Positions 26,262 through 34,029 of a stretch of DNA of 52,833 nt are shown here, in pieces. The notes beneath the pieces are model-generated. The model did not search any database. It was not told the origin of the DNA and saw only the letters and a program-made list of their open reading frames with translations. A program made the position numbers and the translations under genes. Numbering within the stretch: position 1 is the first letter of the stretch; each line of letters begins with the position of its first letter. Source of the DNA: Gemmatales bacterium (GTDB lineage Bacteria; Planctomycetota; Planctomycetia; Gemmatales; HRBIN36); the NCBI GenBank assembly GCA_025055835.1, contig JANWWR010000132.1:1-52833 (forward strand). Direction: 5' to 3'.

Positions 26262-27995
26262 ATGCCGACGCTGTTCGTCATTCGCGGCCCGGATGAAGGG
26301 AAACGCTTTGAGGTAGCGGCTCCGATCATCAGCATCGGCCGCGAAGCCAGCAATACCGTTCGTCTGCACGACACGGAGGTTTCCCGGCGTCACGCCGAGA
26401 TCGTGCAGACGCGGGATGGCTATTTGCTCGTGGACCTCAAAAGCAGCAATGGCACCTATCTCAACAGCGTCAGCATCAAGGAATCGCTGATCCGCTCCGG
26501 CGATCACATTCAGTTGGGCCAGACTGTGCTGGTTTTCACAGCAGCCGCGGGAGACGGCGTTTCCGCCAGCGATCTGGCCGAACGCATCAACATGATCAGC
26601 CGCGCCGAACTGGAAATCCCCTCGGCCATCGTCAAGGCAATCCGTGAAGAAGAGGGCAGTCGTCTGCTGGCCCAGCCGGAGCAGGCCGCCGGTCCCTGGC
26701 TCAAAAATGCCCTGGCCAACCTGAGCGTGATGTATCAGGCGACGCAGGCCGTCAGCCACATCCTCGACACCGACCAGCTGCTCGAGAAGATCATGGACCT
26801 GATCTTCCAGTCAATTCAGGCGGACCGCGGCTGCATCATGCTGCGGAACCGGGATACCGGTTCCTTCGAGCCGAAGGCCATCCGCATCCGCTCCGGCGTC
26901 GATCCGGAAGCCAAGATCACTATCAGCCGCACCATCATGGATTACGTCCTTCGGGAAGGCAAAGGCGTGTTGGTGTCGGACGCCTCCCATGACGAGCGTT
27001 TCGCCCCAGCCCAAAGCATCGTCCGCTTCGGCATCAATGAAGCCCTGTGCGTGCCGATGAAAGGACGGCACGAGACGCTCGGAGTAATCTACCTCGATAC
27101 CCGCGTCGCTCCGCGCGATCTCAAGGCCGAAGACGCCCCGACCTGCAAACTGACCGAAGACCATCTCCTCTTGGCCATCGCCATCGGCCACCAGGCCGCC
27201 TTGGCGCTGGAGGAGACACGCTATTATCAGGCGATGGTGCAGGCAGAGCGGCTGGCCGCCATTGGTCAGACCATCGCCGCCATCAGCCACCACGTCAAAA
27301 ACATCCTCCAGGGTCTTCGCACCGGCAGCGACCTGATCCGCCTGGGCATTCAGGAAGATAAGCGGGACATGATCGAGCAGGGCTGGAAGGTTGTCGAAAA
27401 GAATCAGGCCCGCATCTACGACCTCGTCATGGACATGCTGAGTTATTCCAAGGAGCGCGAACCGGCCCTGGAACCCGTGGACGTCAATCAACTCGTCCGC
27501 GACGTCCTGGAACTCGTGGACGGCGTTTTGAAGGAGAAGGGCATTCAGCTTCATCTTCGGCTGGCGGAAAACCTGCCGCAGATCCAGGCCGATCCCGAGG
27601 GCATTCATCGGGCCTTGCTGAATCTTGTGCAAAATGCCATTGACGCCCTGGAGGGCCGCGACAAACCGGCCCTAGGCTTGGCGACTTCACTCGATGCCGA
27701 AAAGCAATGGCTTCGTATCGTGGTGACTGACAACGGCTGCGGCATCGCGACGAACAAGCTGGAGGAAATCTTTAAGCCCTTCGTGTCCACCAAAGGCTCC
27801 AAGGGCACGGGATTGGGTCTGGCGGTCAGTCGCAAGATTCTGCGGGAGCACGGCGGGGACATCACGGCGGAGAGCATCCTCAACAAGGGCAGCCGCTTCA
27901 CGATCCGCCTGCCCGTGCAACTTGCAGCCAGCGAAGGCCAGGCATCCCTTCAGCGGACCATGGTACCCGACGAAGCATCCGCTCCACGAAAATGA
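26262..27995 (+). CDS. FHA-GAF sensor histidine kinase
   Basis: A 577-residue soluble sensor kinase. Residues about 1-95 form an FHA domain that reads phospho-Thr (ISIGREASNTVRLHD, then VSRRHAEI, then LKSSNGTYLN). A linker is followed by a GAF domain (about 150-320; SVMYQATQAVSHILDTDQLL, then CIMLRNRDTGSF, then CVPMKGRHETLGVIYLDTR). The dimerisation helix carries the H-box SHHVKNILQG with phosphoacceptor His343; a His replaces the usual Glu after it. The ATPase part has NLVQNAIDALEG, VTDNGCGI, and STKGSKGTGLGLAVSRKIL. There is no membrane segment. The FHA domain suggests input from a Ser/Thr kinase, such as the one at 36398-38683 (inference). No response regulator follows. Confidence 0.92.
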   Translation: MPTLFVIRGPDEGKRFEVAAPIISIGREASNTVRLHDTEVSRRHAEIVQTRDGYLLVDLKSSNGTYLNSVSIKESLIRSGDHIQLGQTVLVFTAAAGDGVSASDLAERINMISRAELEIPSAIVKAIREEEGSRLLAQPEQAAGPWLKNALANLSVMYQATQAVSHILDTDQLLEKIMDLIFQSIQADRGCIMLRNRDTGSFEPKAIRIRSGVDPEAKITISRTIMDYVLREGKGVLVSDASHDERFAPAQSIVRFGINEALCVPMKGRHETLGVIYLDTRVAPRDLKAEDAPTCKLTEDHLLLAIAIGHQAALALEETRYYQAMVQAERLAAIGQTIAAISHHVKNILQGLRTGSDLIRLGIQEDKRDMIEQGWKVVEKNQARIYDLVMDMLSYSKEREPALEPVDVNQLVRDVLELVDGVLKEKGIQLHLRLAENLPQIQADPEGIHRALLNLVQNAIDALEGRDKPALGLATSLDAEKQWLRIVVTDNGCGIATNKLEEIFKPFVSTKGSKGTGLGLAVSRKILREHGGDITAESILNKGSRFTIRLPVQLAASEGQASLQRTMVPDEASAPRK

Positions 27996-28434
27996 TCCTA
28001 TCTGGAAATCGAGCGAGGAAATGAAAAGGCCCCGCAGCGTCCTTTGCGGGGCCGGAAGGGTAGCTCGTTGGGCCGTCCTCCGCTTTTTCGGCTCGACGGT
28101 GGCCGATTGCCTCTGCACCGCGCCCATCAGCGCCCAGGCACCCGACAAGGTCGAACCATCTTGCGCGTGTCGCGCTGGTTGCGAAGCAACCTGTATGTTC
28201 GGACGACTCGAACCGCCCTTCTGCATGCATTATGTCCGTGCTTGACCCGATTGCAAGCAAATTCCGCTTCTTGTGCAAGGCGTTCCTTCCATGGGAGAGA
28301 ATCTGATCCGGGGAGGCAAAAAGAATCGAAAGTCGAACTGCGAAGGACAACTGGAAACCGCACCAGGCATCCCTATACCAATCGCCAAATGCTTGATCGG
28401 GAGAACCGCGGCGCAGTGGCGAGGGCAATCCGGA
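27996..28434. other. Intergenic gap downstream of the FHA-GAF kinase
   Basis: The 439 bases hold a terminator-like hairpin at 28028-28053 and a second small hairpin, GGTTGC-gaa-GCAACC, at 28177-28191. I see no gene or tRNA. Structured elements here could belong to a small RNA, which cannot be settled from sequence alone. Confidence 0.45.
28028..28053 (+). terminator. Terminator-like hairpin after the FHA-GAF kinase
   Basis: GGCCCCGCA (28028-28036) and TGCGGGGCC (28045-28053) form a perfect 9-bp stem with an 8-base loop, 32 bases after the kinase stop. An A-run precedes it, but no T-run follows on the plus strand, so its strength as an intrinsic terminator is uncertain. Confidence 0.45.
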
Positions 28435-29013
28435 ATGGCTGACATGCGTACTCAGCCCGTCATGGGCATCGTTCCGCCGAGCGTGGCCGAAGCGCGGATC
28501 GCTGAACGCTGGCCGACCGTCGCCGCCTATCCCTTCGTCAGCAAACCCGCCGCCGCTCTCCAGACGCTCGCCAAAGGTTTAATTGTCAGCATCCTCAAGT
28601 TGCACTGGCTTCTGGCCGCTATTCTGATGATCTTCGTCCTGCCGCTCAGTTTCCTGATCGCCCTGGCCGCCTGGTTGATGCTCGCTCCCTTTTTCTTTGC
28701 CAAAATCCTGCCCGGGTTCATGACCCGTTATGTACTGACCAACAAACGCCTCATGGTGCAGCGGGGCTGGAGTCGGCGAATCGTTAAGGAAGTGCCGCTC
28801 ACGGAGATGGACAAGGTGCAGGTTGTGGCCGGATCCGAACAGCCGTTTTATACCTCCGCCGATCTCGAAATCCTCAGCAACGGCAAGGTGCTCCTGCGTC
28901 TGCCCGGGGTTGATGAGTACGAGCAATTCCGAGTCCAGATCGAAAACGCGTACATCGCCTGGGGGCGGAAAGAACAACCCAAGGAACAACAGTTCCCGGC
29001 CAAGGCTTCTTAG
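28435..29013 (+). CDS. Membrane protein with bacterial PH domain (bPH2-like)
   Basis: A 192-residue protein. Residues about 48-90 are two transmembrane helices (VSILKLHWLLAAILMIFVLP, then FLIALAAWLMLAPFFFAKIL). These lead into YVLTNKRLMVQRGW (99-112), the conserved opening of bacterial PH domains such as DUF304/YdbT, followed by VPLTEMDKVQVV and ADLEILSNGKVLLRLPGVDE. Function is unknown; PH-type domains usually bind lipid or protein at the membrane. GAGGG at 28421-28425 supports ATG 28435 over the earlier ATG at 28273. It converges on the UbiA gene. Confidence 0.82.
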   Translation: MADMRTQPVMGIVPPSVAEARIAERWPTVAAYPFVSKPAAALQTLAKGLIVSILKLHWLLAAILMIFVLPLSFLIALAAWLMLAPFFFAKILPGFMTRYVLTNKRLMVQRGWSRRIVKEVPLTEMDKVQVVAGSEQPFYTSADLEILSNGKVLLRLPGVDEYEQFRVQIENAYIAWGRKEQPKEQQFPAKAS

Positions 29014-29047
29014 AGCATCGTAGTAGCTCGCCACGACCTCCATCCGC

Positions 29048-29947
29048 CTAAGTGGAATAGACCCACCTTCCCAGAGTCATCGCTGGTATTAAAAGCACGG
29101 CGATCAGCAGGCCAGCCCACCCCACCAAGGCGAAGGCAATCAAGGCGTCCAGCCCGATCAGGCCGAGGATGCAGGTTTTGACTGCCCGCTGGACCTGACG
29201 CGGATCCGGTTCCACGATGGCATCGAGAATCGGCTTGCCGATGAGCGTTCCCCACAGGATCAAACCCAGCGGATAGAGGATCGCTCCAAGGCCGAGGTGC
29301 TGTTGCAAAGCCACCGGGGCTGCCGCGGCTAGCGCGACCGCCAACGCCATGAGGATCGTGGCCAAGGCAAGAGGCCAAAGGCGGCTCGTCTCCGCCTCCC
29401 GACGGGCAAAGACCGTCACGCCGATGATGTAGAGCCCAACAGCGAAGGCCGGCCAGACCGTCCGCCAGGCTGGCCAATAGCCGGTGGAACACAAGGCCAG
29501 CACTATATTAAGAAAGCGACAACTCCCCATGAGAACTGGGCCAAGTAATGTCGCTTTGAAGACGGCGTCGTAAAGCACAATGGCCAACGCCAGGGCAAAG
29601 GCGACGGCCAACGACGGTCCCACCGGGAAACCAATCGTTGCTTCATGGGCCGGAAGGAACATCGCCGCGGCGATGCCGCTGAGCAGGAGTGCTCCGCCAA
29701 GGCATCCTGCAAACCATCGCGGAACCCGTCCGGACGGAATGGGCCGATGCGGTCGCTCTCGGGCATCCACTTCGGCATCGAAGTAGTCGTTCAGGACCAT
29801 GCCGGCGGAGTACAGGCAGCTCGACGCTGCTAGGACAGCGACGAGCAAATCGCTTTCACCGCCAACGACCAGCCAGCCGAGAAAAACGTCCGCCCAGGCC
29901 GTGAACAAGTTCGGCAACCGCAGGAGCTGGGCATAGCTCCGCAGCAT
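29048..29947 (-). CDS. UbiA-family prenyltransferase
   Basis: An integral membrane prenyltransferase of 299 residues with about eight to nine hydrophobic helices. The first Asp-rich motif is NDYFDAEVDARERPHRP (53-69), which binds prenyl diphosphate through magnesium; the second region is YDAVFKATLLGP. The acceptor (quinone, haem, chlorophyll-like or phospholipid) cannot be told. It resembles the EboC/UbiA subgroup in general layout, but no other ebo gene is present. Its ATG is one base after the stop of the isomerase/epimerase gene, so the two are probably translated together. GGAAG lies just upstream. Confidence 0.9.
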   Translation of the reverse strand: MLRSYAQLLRLPNLFTAWADVFLGWLVVGGESDLLVAVLAASSCLYSAGMVLNDYFDAEVDARERPHRPIPSGRVPRWFAGCLGGALLLSGIAAAMFLPAHEATIGFPVGPSLAVAFALALAIVLYDAVFKATLLGPVLMGSCRFLNIVLALCSTGYWPAWRTVWPAFAVGLYIIGVTVFARREAETSRLWPLALATILMALAVALAAAAPVALQQHLGLGAILYPLGLILWGTLIGKPILDAIVEPDPRQVQRAVKTCILGLIGLDALIAFALVGWAGLLIAVLLIPAMTLGRWVYST

Positions 29948-29948
29948 G

Positions 29949-30791
29949 TCAGCCGACTTCCTTGATAGCCTGTCGGAACACCTCCAGACAGGCCGCCATG
30001 TCCGGGCTGGGATTGGATGGATGGGCTTCGTATTCGAGACTTATCCAGCCCTGATACTTGACGTCCTTGAGGGCCTTGACCAGGGCCGGGACATTCAGGC
30101 TGCCTTTGCCCAGAATCACATCCGTCTTGCGTTCGTTGTCATGGTCCTTCAGGTGCATGCCGAAATTGCGATTGCCCATGATCCGCACCTGCTCGGCCGG
30201 GTCGAGCGGCTTGCCCAGTTGAGCGCAGCGGATGAGGTGGCCAGTGTCCAGACAAGAGCCGATGAGCGGATGCCGGTCTTTCACGGCAGCCATGATCGTC
30301 TCAGCGGAGTACCAGCGATGCAGGCCGCGGCCGATGGGACCATGCGGATGGATGGCGATACCGATCTTGTATTCCTCGCAGAGCTTGTCCAGACTGTCGA
30401 AACTGTCCGGATCGGGGTCCGCACTGAAGAAGCGAATGCCGAGGGCCTTGCCGAAGTCGAAGACCCGCTTGTTGGCGTCGTGGTTCTTGCTGAAACCGTG
30501 AACGCCGAAAGCCACCGGCTTGATCTTGTACTCGGCGCACATCCGCTTGATGGCCTCGATCTGTTCGGGCTTGCTGTCCGGCGGAGCGTGCTTGCTGAAA
30601 AACTCGATGTAATGCAGGCCCAGGTCGGCCGTCCGCTTCAGGCACTGTTCCAAGTCGAACTCGCGGAATGAGTAGCTTTGCACGCCGACGGTGAAGGGGC
30701 CGTAGGGTTCCTCGGCTCTGGCGAAGCGTCCTGCCAGCGTGGAACCCACCAGAGCCGCGGATGAAGCCAGGAAGTCACGTCGTGTCAGCAT
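29949..30791 (-). CDS. Sugar phosphate isomerase/epimerase-like TIM-barrel protein with Tat signal
   Basis: A 280-residue protein of the xylose-isomerase-like TIM-barrel family (AP endonuclease 2 superfamily). The N-terminus LTRRDFLASSAALVGS is a Tat signal. The barrel has GVQSYSFREFDLEQCLKRT, LGLHYIEFFSKHAPPD, GIAIHPHGP, SCLDTGHLIRC, MHLKDHDN and SLEYEAHP, which supply the His, Asp and Glu metal ligands. The substrate is probably a sugar or sugar-like acid (family knowledge). ATG 30791 is set by GGGAGGAG directly upstream. It is followed one base later by the UbiA gene. Confidence 0.9.
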   Translation of the reverse strand: MLTRRDFLASSAALVGSTLAGRFARAEEPYGPFTVGVQSYSFREFDLEQCLKRTADLGLHYIEFFSKHAPPDSKPEQIEAIKRMCAEYKIKPVAFGVHGFSKNHDANKRVFDFGKALGIRFFSADPDPDSFDSLDKLCEEYKIGIAIHPHGPIGRGLHRWYSAETIMAAVKDRHPLIGSCLDTGHLIRCAQLGKPLDPAEQVRIMGNRNFGMHLKDHDNERKTDVILGKGSLNVPALVKALKDVKYQGWISLEYEAHPSNPSPDMAACLEVFRQAIKEVG

Positions 30792-30868
30792 CGGTTCTCC
30801 TCCCGGGTGAATGATGGAAGTACGCACACTTTACGGCCTCGTGGATGGAGATGCAACCGTCATGCATG

Positions 30869-30985
30869 CCTCGCTGACGCTTCGGGTTTAGAGGAGAGTC
30901 CCCGCTGACCTTTCGGGTTACGCTGGGAACCCTCGCTGACGCTTCGGGTTAAGATGGGAGCGCTCGCTCATGCTTCGAGTTTTCG
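30869..30985. repeat. Degenerate tandem repeat, units like CCTCGCTGACGCTTCGGGTT
   Basis: Four units of about 30 bases begin near 30869, 30899, 30929 and 30960. Each keeps CGCTGACGCTTCGGGTT with substitutions. The centre is C-TGAC-G, and the outer CCC and GGG can pair across it. It sits in the gap between the divergent isomerase/epimerase and hisC genes. I know of similar short repeats in planctomycete intergenic DNA, but only from memory. Confidence 0.75.
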
Positions 30986-31027
30986 TAGAATGGATGTGAT
31001 AGCGGGCTTCGGTTTGGACTTTGGAGC

Positions 31028-32059
31028 ATGACCGATTTCATTCGGCCGCAGGTGAGGGCGCTGACCGGCTACACCCCGGGTGAGCAGCCCCGCGACGATG
31101 GCTTCATCAAGCTGAACACCAACGAAAACCCCTATCCGCCGTCTCCCCGAGTGTTCGAGGCCATTCGTGCGGCACTGACTGGCGACAAGCTGCGAAAGTA
31201 TCCTGATCCACTCGGCACGGCCTTCCGGGAAACCGCCGGACGCATCCTCAACGTACCGCCGGAAGCAATCCTCATCGGCAATGGCTCCGACGATGCCTTG
31301 ACCATCCTGACCCGCACGCTGGTTCCTGAAGGCGGTCTGGTGGTTTTTCCGACGCCGAGCTATCTGCTCTATCGCACCTTGGCCGAGATTCAGGGGGCCC
31401 GTTGGAGGACCATTCCGTTCGACGCCGCTTGGCAACTCCATGCTGACGAAGTGCCCCGGGAGGCCGCCGTCACCTTCGTCGCTAATCCCAATTCCCCTTC
31501 GGGTACGCTGGTCCACCGGGAAATCCTCGCCGATTGGCCCGGTCCCCTAGTCGTTGACGAAGCCTACGCCGACTTTGCCGATGAGAACTGCCTGGGCCTG
31601 CTTTCCCGACGCAGCGACGTCGTAATCACCCGAAGTCTGAGCAAATCTTACTCGCTGGCCGGCATCCGCTTGGGCTTCGCGGTCGCCGATCCCGATCTCG
31701 TTCGGCACCTGGTCAAGGTCAAGGATTCCTATAACTGCGACGTGCTCAGCCTGGCCGCCGCTGTTGCCGCCCTGGAAGATCAGAGTCACATGCGGGCCAA
31801 TGTGGCAAGGATACGAGCCACTCGTCAGCGGTTGACCGAGGCGTTGCGTCGGCTTGGCTTCGAGGTCACGGAGAGTCAGGCCAATTTCGTCTGGGCTCGG
31901 CACGCTTTGCCCGTCAAACCGCTTTATGAGGAACTGAAACGCCGTCGCATCCTCATCCGCTACATGGAATACCCTGGATACGGCGACGGCCTACGGATCT
32001 CCGTCGGCACCGACGCGGAAATCGACTGCCTGCTCGACCACCTGCAAAGCATGATCTGA
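31028..32059 (+). CDS. hisC: Histidinol-phosphate aminotransferase
   Basis: A PLP-dependent enzyme of histidine biosynthesis that converts imidazole acetol phosphate to histidinol phosphate. The 343-residue product has KLNTNENPYPPSP (28-40), GNGSDDAL (84-91), ANPNSPSGTL (152-161), VVDEAYADF (175-183) and the PLP lysine in SLSKSYSLAGIRLGF, Lys206. The C-terminal RISVGTDAEIDCLL is also typical. It is not in a his operon here; its neighbours run the other way or are unrelated. It converges on the PBP4 gene. Confidence 0.94.
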   Translation: MTDFIRPQVRALTGYTPGEQPRDDGFIKLNTNENPYPPSPRVFEAIRAALTGDKLRKYPDPLGTAFRETAGRILNVPPEAILIGNGSDDALTILTRTLVPEGGLVVFPTPSYLLYRTLAEIQGARWRTIPFDAAWQLHADEVPREAAVTFVANPNSPSGTLVHREILADWPGPLVVDEAYADFADENCLGLLSRRSDVVITRSLSKSYSLAGIRLGFAVADPDLVRHLVKVKDSYNCDVLSLAAAVAALEDQSHMRANVARIRATRQRLTEALRRLGFEVTESQANFVWARHALPVKPLYEELKRRRILIRYMEYPGYGDGLRISVGTDAEIDCLLDHLQSMI

Positions 32060-32128
32060 AGAGAACCTCGCATCAAACCTGGCGCGGGACTGTGGTCGGC
32101 GAGCTGCCTGGCTTCTGGATAGCCTTGT

Positions 32129-33754
32129 TCACTCTGCTTCGTAAAGCACCTCGCACAATCGGCCCAGGGCTTCGCCTTCGATGCGGCTGTCATTGGCTTT
32201 TTCGAGGTGGGTGTTGTTTACGAACATGGCGAAGACCAGCTTGCGTCCGGAGCGCGTGGTCAGATATCCGGCTAAGGCCTTGCTGGTGAGCAAGAAACGG
32301 TCGTTCATCGTGTTTCGCCAAAGCAGGGTGCCGGTCTTGGCCTGGGCCTTGTCGCGGGCCGGGCTGTCTTCCTTGACGGCTGGGGCCAAGGTGCCGTCCA
32401 CGCCGAGCCGGGGCAGGGCCTCGAAATACACCGGAAAATCAGGCCGGGTTGCCATGTAACGCAGTAATTGCACCGCAGCACGAGGTGTCACGGCATCGGC
32501 TCGGGAACCTCCCGCTCCGCCGCCGAACGAGATCGTGTCCACCTCAACGCCTGCCTTGGCCAAAAACTCCCGCTGCAAGTGCAGCCCCTCATCCAGAGTG
32601 CGTTTGCCATGTTTCACCGCCACAAGGATCGGCAGCGTGCTGGCGTGAAGATTGTGGCTGACCTTGAGGATGAGTTTGATGTTCTCACGGAAAGGCGGCG
32701 AAGTCAGCACGGCGACCCGGGGCAACTTCAGGGTCTCCTCGCGCGAAGGCAGATCCCGCGGCGTGTTACCGACCAACGGCGACGCCTCGACTTCCACTCC
32801 AGCCCGCTTCAGAGCCTCGATGAACAAGCCACGAGCAAAGGAGGCCGGGTCTTCGACCTCGAACACCCGCAACTGTGGTTTGGAATCTTCGGGAATCTGA
32901 CCTCGGACCACGAAACGATTTCCCGGCAAAGCCGTCAGCGTGATCCGGAGCGGTTCACCTTTCTTGGCAGTTGTTACCTGAGCGTCCAAAGCGACCAAGG
33001 GGCTTTGCGGACGTGTTTCAATGCGGGCCGGCTCTCCGGGTTGCGTCGGCGTGATGCGTACGTCGTACAGGTTGTCATTGACCATGATCGGCGTGACCCG
33101 GATGGGACCGCTGCCGGTGCTTTCGGCGTGTTCGAAGAGCCGATCGTCGATCAGGATTCTGCCCGTGATCTTGCGAATTCCCGAGGCGGCGACCTGTCGG
33201 GCCAGATCGTTCAGTCCGGCCAGCGGATCGGGTTCGGTCCAATCGGCATTGGCGAAGCCGTTGGCGTAGGTGTGGTCCACGTTAACGAACGCGATTCGGC
33301 CATCAGGAAGCGTGCGGCCTCCTAAGGTGAGGTCTCCCGAGGCGATCAGGATCAGATCGCCGCGGAGTGTGCCGTCCGAGGAAACTTCTCCCTTGCGGAC
33401 CACCGGCGTCTCGAAGCGATAATCCGGGCCGAACGCATCGAGAGCACAGGCACAGGAAAAGAGCTTCGTGGTCGAGGCGGGAATGAAGAGTTTGTCCGGA
33501 TTTAATTCGTAGAGCGTTTTCCCAGATTCGAGATCCACGGCCAGGATACCCCAATGGGCTTGCTTGTAGCGGGGTTGTTTCAGGACGGCTTCGATGTCGG
33601 CGGCCAGTTTTTCCGCGGCAGACCGTATCTCAACCGATTGCGCGGAAGCCTTGCCGCTGACCTTAATTTCCAGCAATCCCGTCATCGCCAAGAAGACGGC
33701 CAGAACGACTGCAAGGCCCGACCCAAGGACCATCGCTCCGGTTCGTTGAACCAT
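32129..33754 (-). CDS. dacB: PBP4-type D-alanyl-D-alanine carboxypeptidase/endopeptidase
   Basis: A class C low-molecular-weight penicillin-binding protein that trims peptidoglycan peptides in the periplasm. The 541-residue product has an N-terminal hydrophobic anchor or signal (VLGSGLAVVLAVFLAMTGLL). The serine peptidase motifs are SxxK in PASTTKLF (Ser94, Lys97), SxN in KVSHNLHAS, and KTG in QAKTGTLLW. The ASGDLTLGG and DDRLFEH segments are typical of the PBP4 insert. GGGAGGAAGAG lies right before the ATG. Planctomycetes are now known to have peptidoglycan, which fits. Confidence 0.93.
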   Translation of the reverse strand: MVQRTGAMVLGSGLAVVLAVFLAMTGLLEIKVSGKASAQSVEIRSAAEKLAADIEAVLKQPRYKQAHWGILAVDLESGKTLYELNPDKLFIPASTTKLFSCACALDAFGPDYRFETPVVRKGEVSSDGTLRGDLILIASGDLTLGGRTLPDGRIAFVNVDHTYANGFANADWTEPDPLAGLNDLARQVAASGIRKITGRILIDDRLFEHAESTGSGPIRVTPIMVNDNLYDVRITPTQPGEPARIETRPQSPLVALDAQVTTAKKGEPLRITLTALPGNRFVVRGQIPEDSKPQLRVFEVEDPASFARGLFIEALKRAGVEVEASPLVGNTPRDLPSREETLKLPRVAVLTSPPFRENIKLILKVSHNLHASTLPILVAVKHGKRTLDEGLHLQREFLAKAGVEVDTISFGGGAGGSRADAVTPRAAVQLLRYMATRPDFPVYFEALPRLGVDGTLAPAVKEDSPARDKAQAKTGTLLWRNTMNDRFLLTSKALAGYLTTRSGRKLVFAMFVNNTHLEKANDSRIEGEALGRLCEVLYEAE

Positions 33755-34029
33755 CGGTCTCTTCCTCCCTCACTGACCGGTCTGGACCTGCGTTTTCATA
33801 ACGGCAGAGCCCGCGATCAACGGCGAACAGGCTACCCATCCGAAAAGGCCGCGTCAAATGCGTGGTTCGTCATACCTGGCACGGTCGGAGAGTTTGCCAA
33901 GTTTTCCCCGGTCCGAACTGCCGGGCAACCGCTTCTGCATGCCGTCAGGAGCGGGTATGATTGGAAAAGCACGCAGACGACCCGCCACGGGCCGGACTGC
34001 CAACCAGGTATCCGCAGGGAGATTCCGTC

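Noticed and set aside
28195..28225. tRNA T-arm-like sequence on the minus strand
   Set aside because: A GGTTCGAGTC match exists but the T-stem does not pair and no acceptor or anticodon arm can be found.
27898..28428. A 176-codon minus-strand frame after the FHA-GAF kinase
   Set aside because: It overlaps the kinase 3' end and the terminator-like hairpin and has no RBS or domain.
29048..30791. An ebo gene cluster (EboC-like UbiA with a TIM-barrel protein)
   Set aside because: Only these two loosely similar genes are present; no eboA, eboB, eboD or eboF neighbours exist, and the TIM-barrel protein has a Tat signal typical of planctomycete sugar isomerases.
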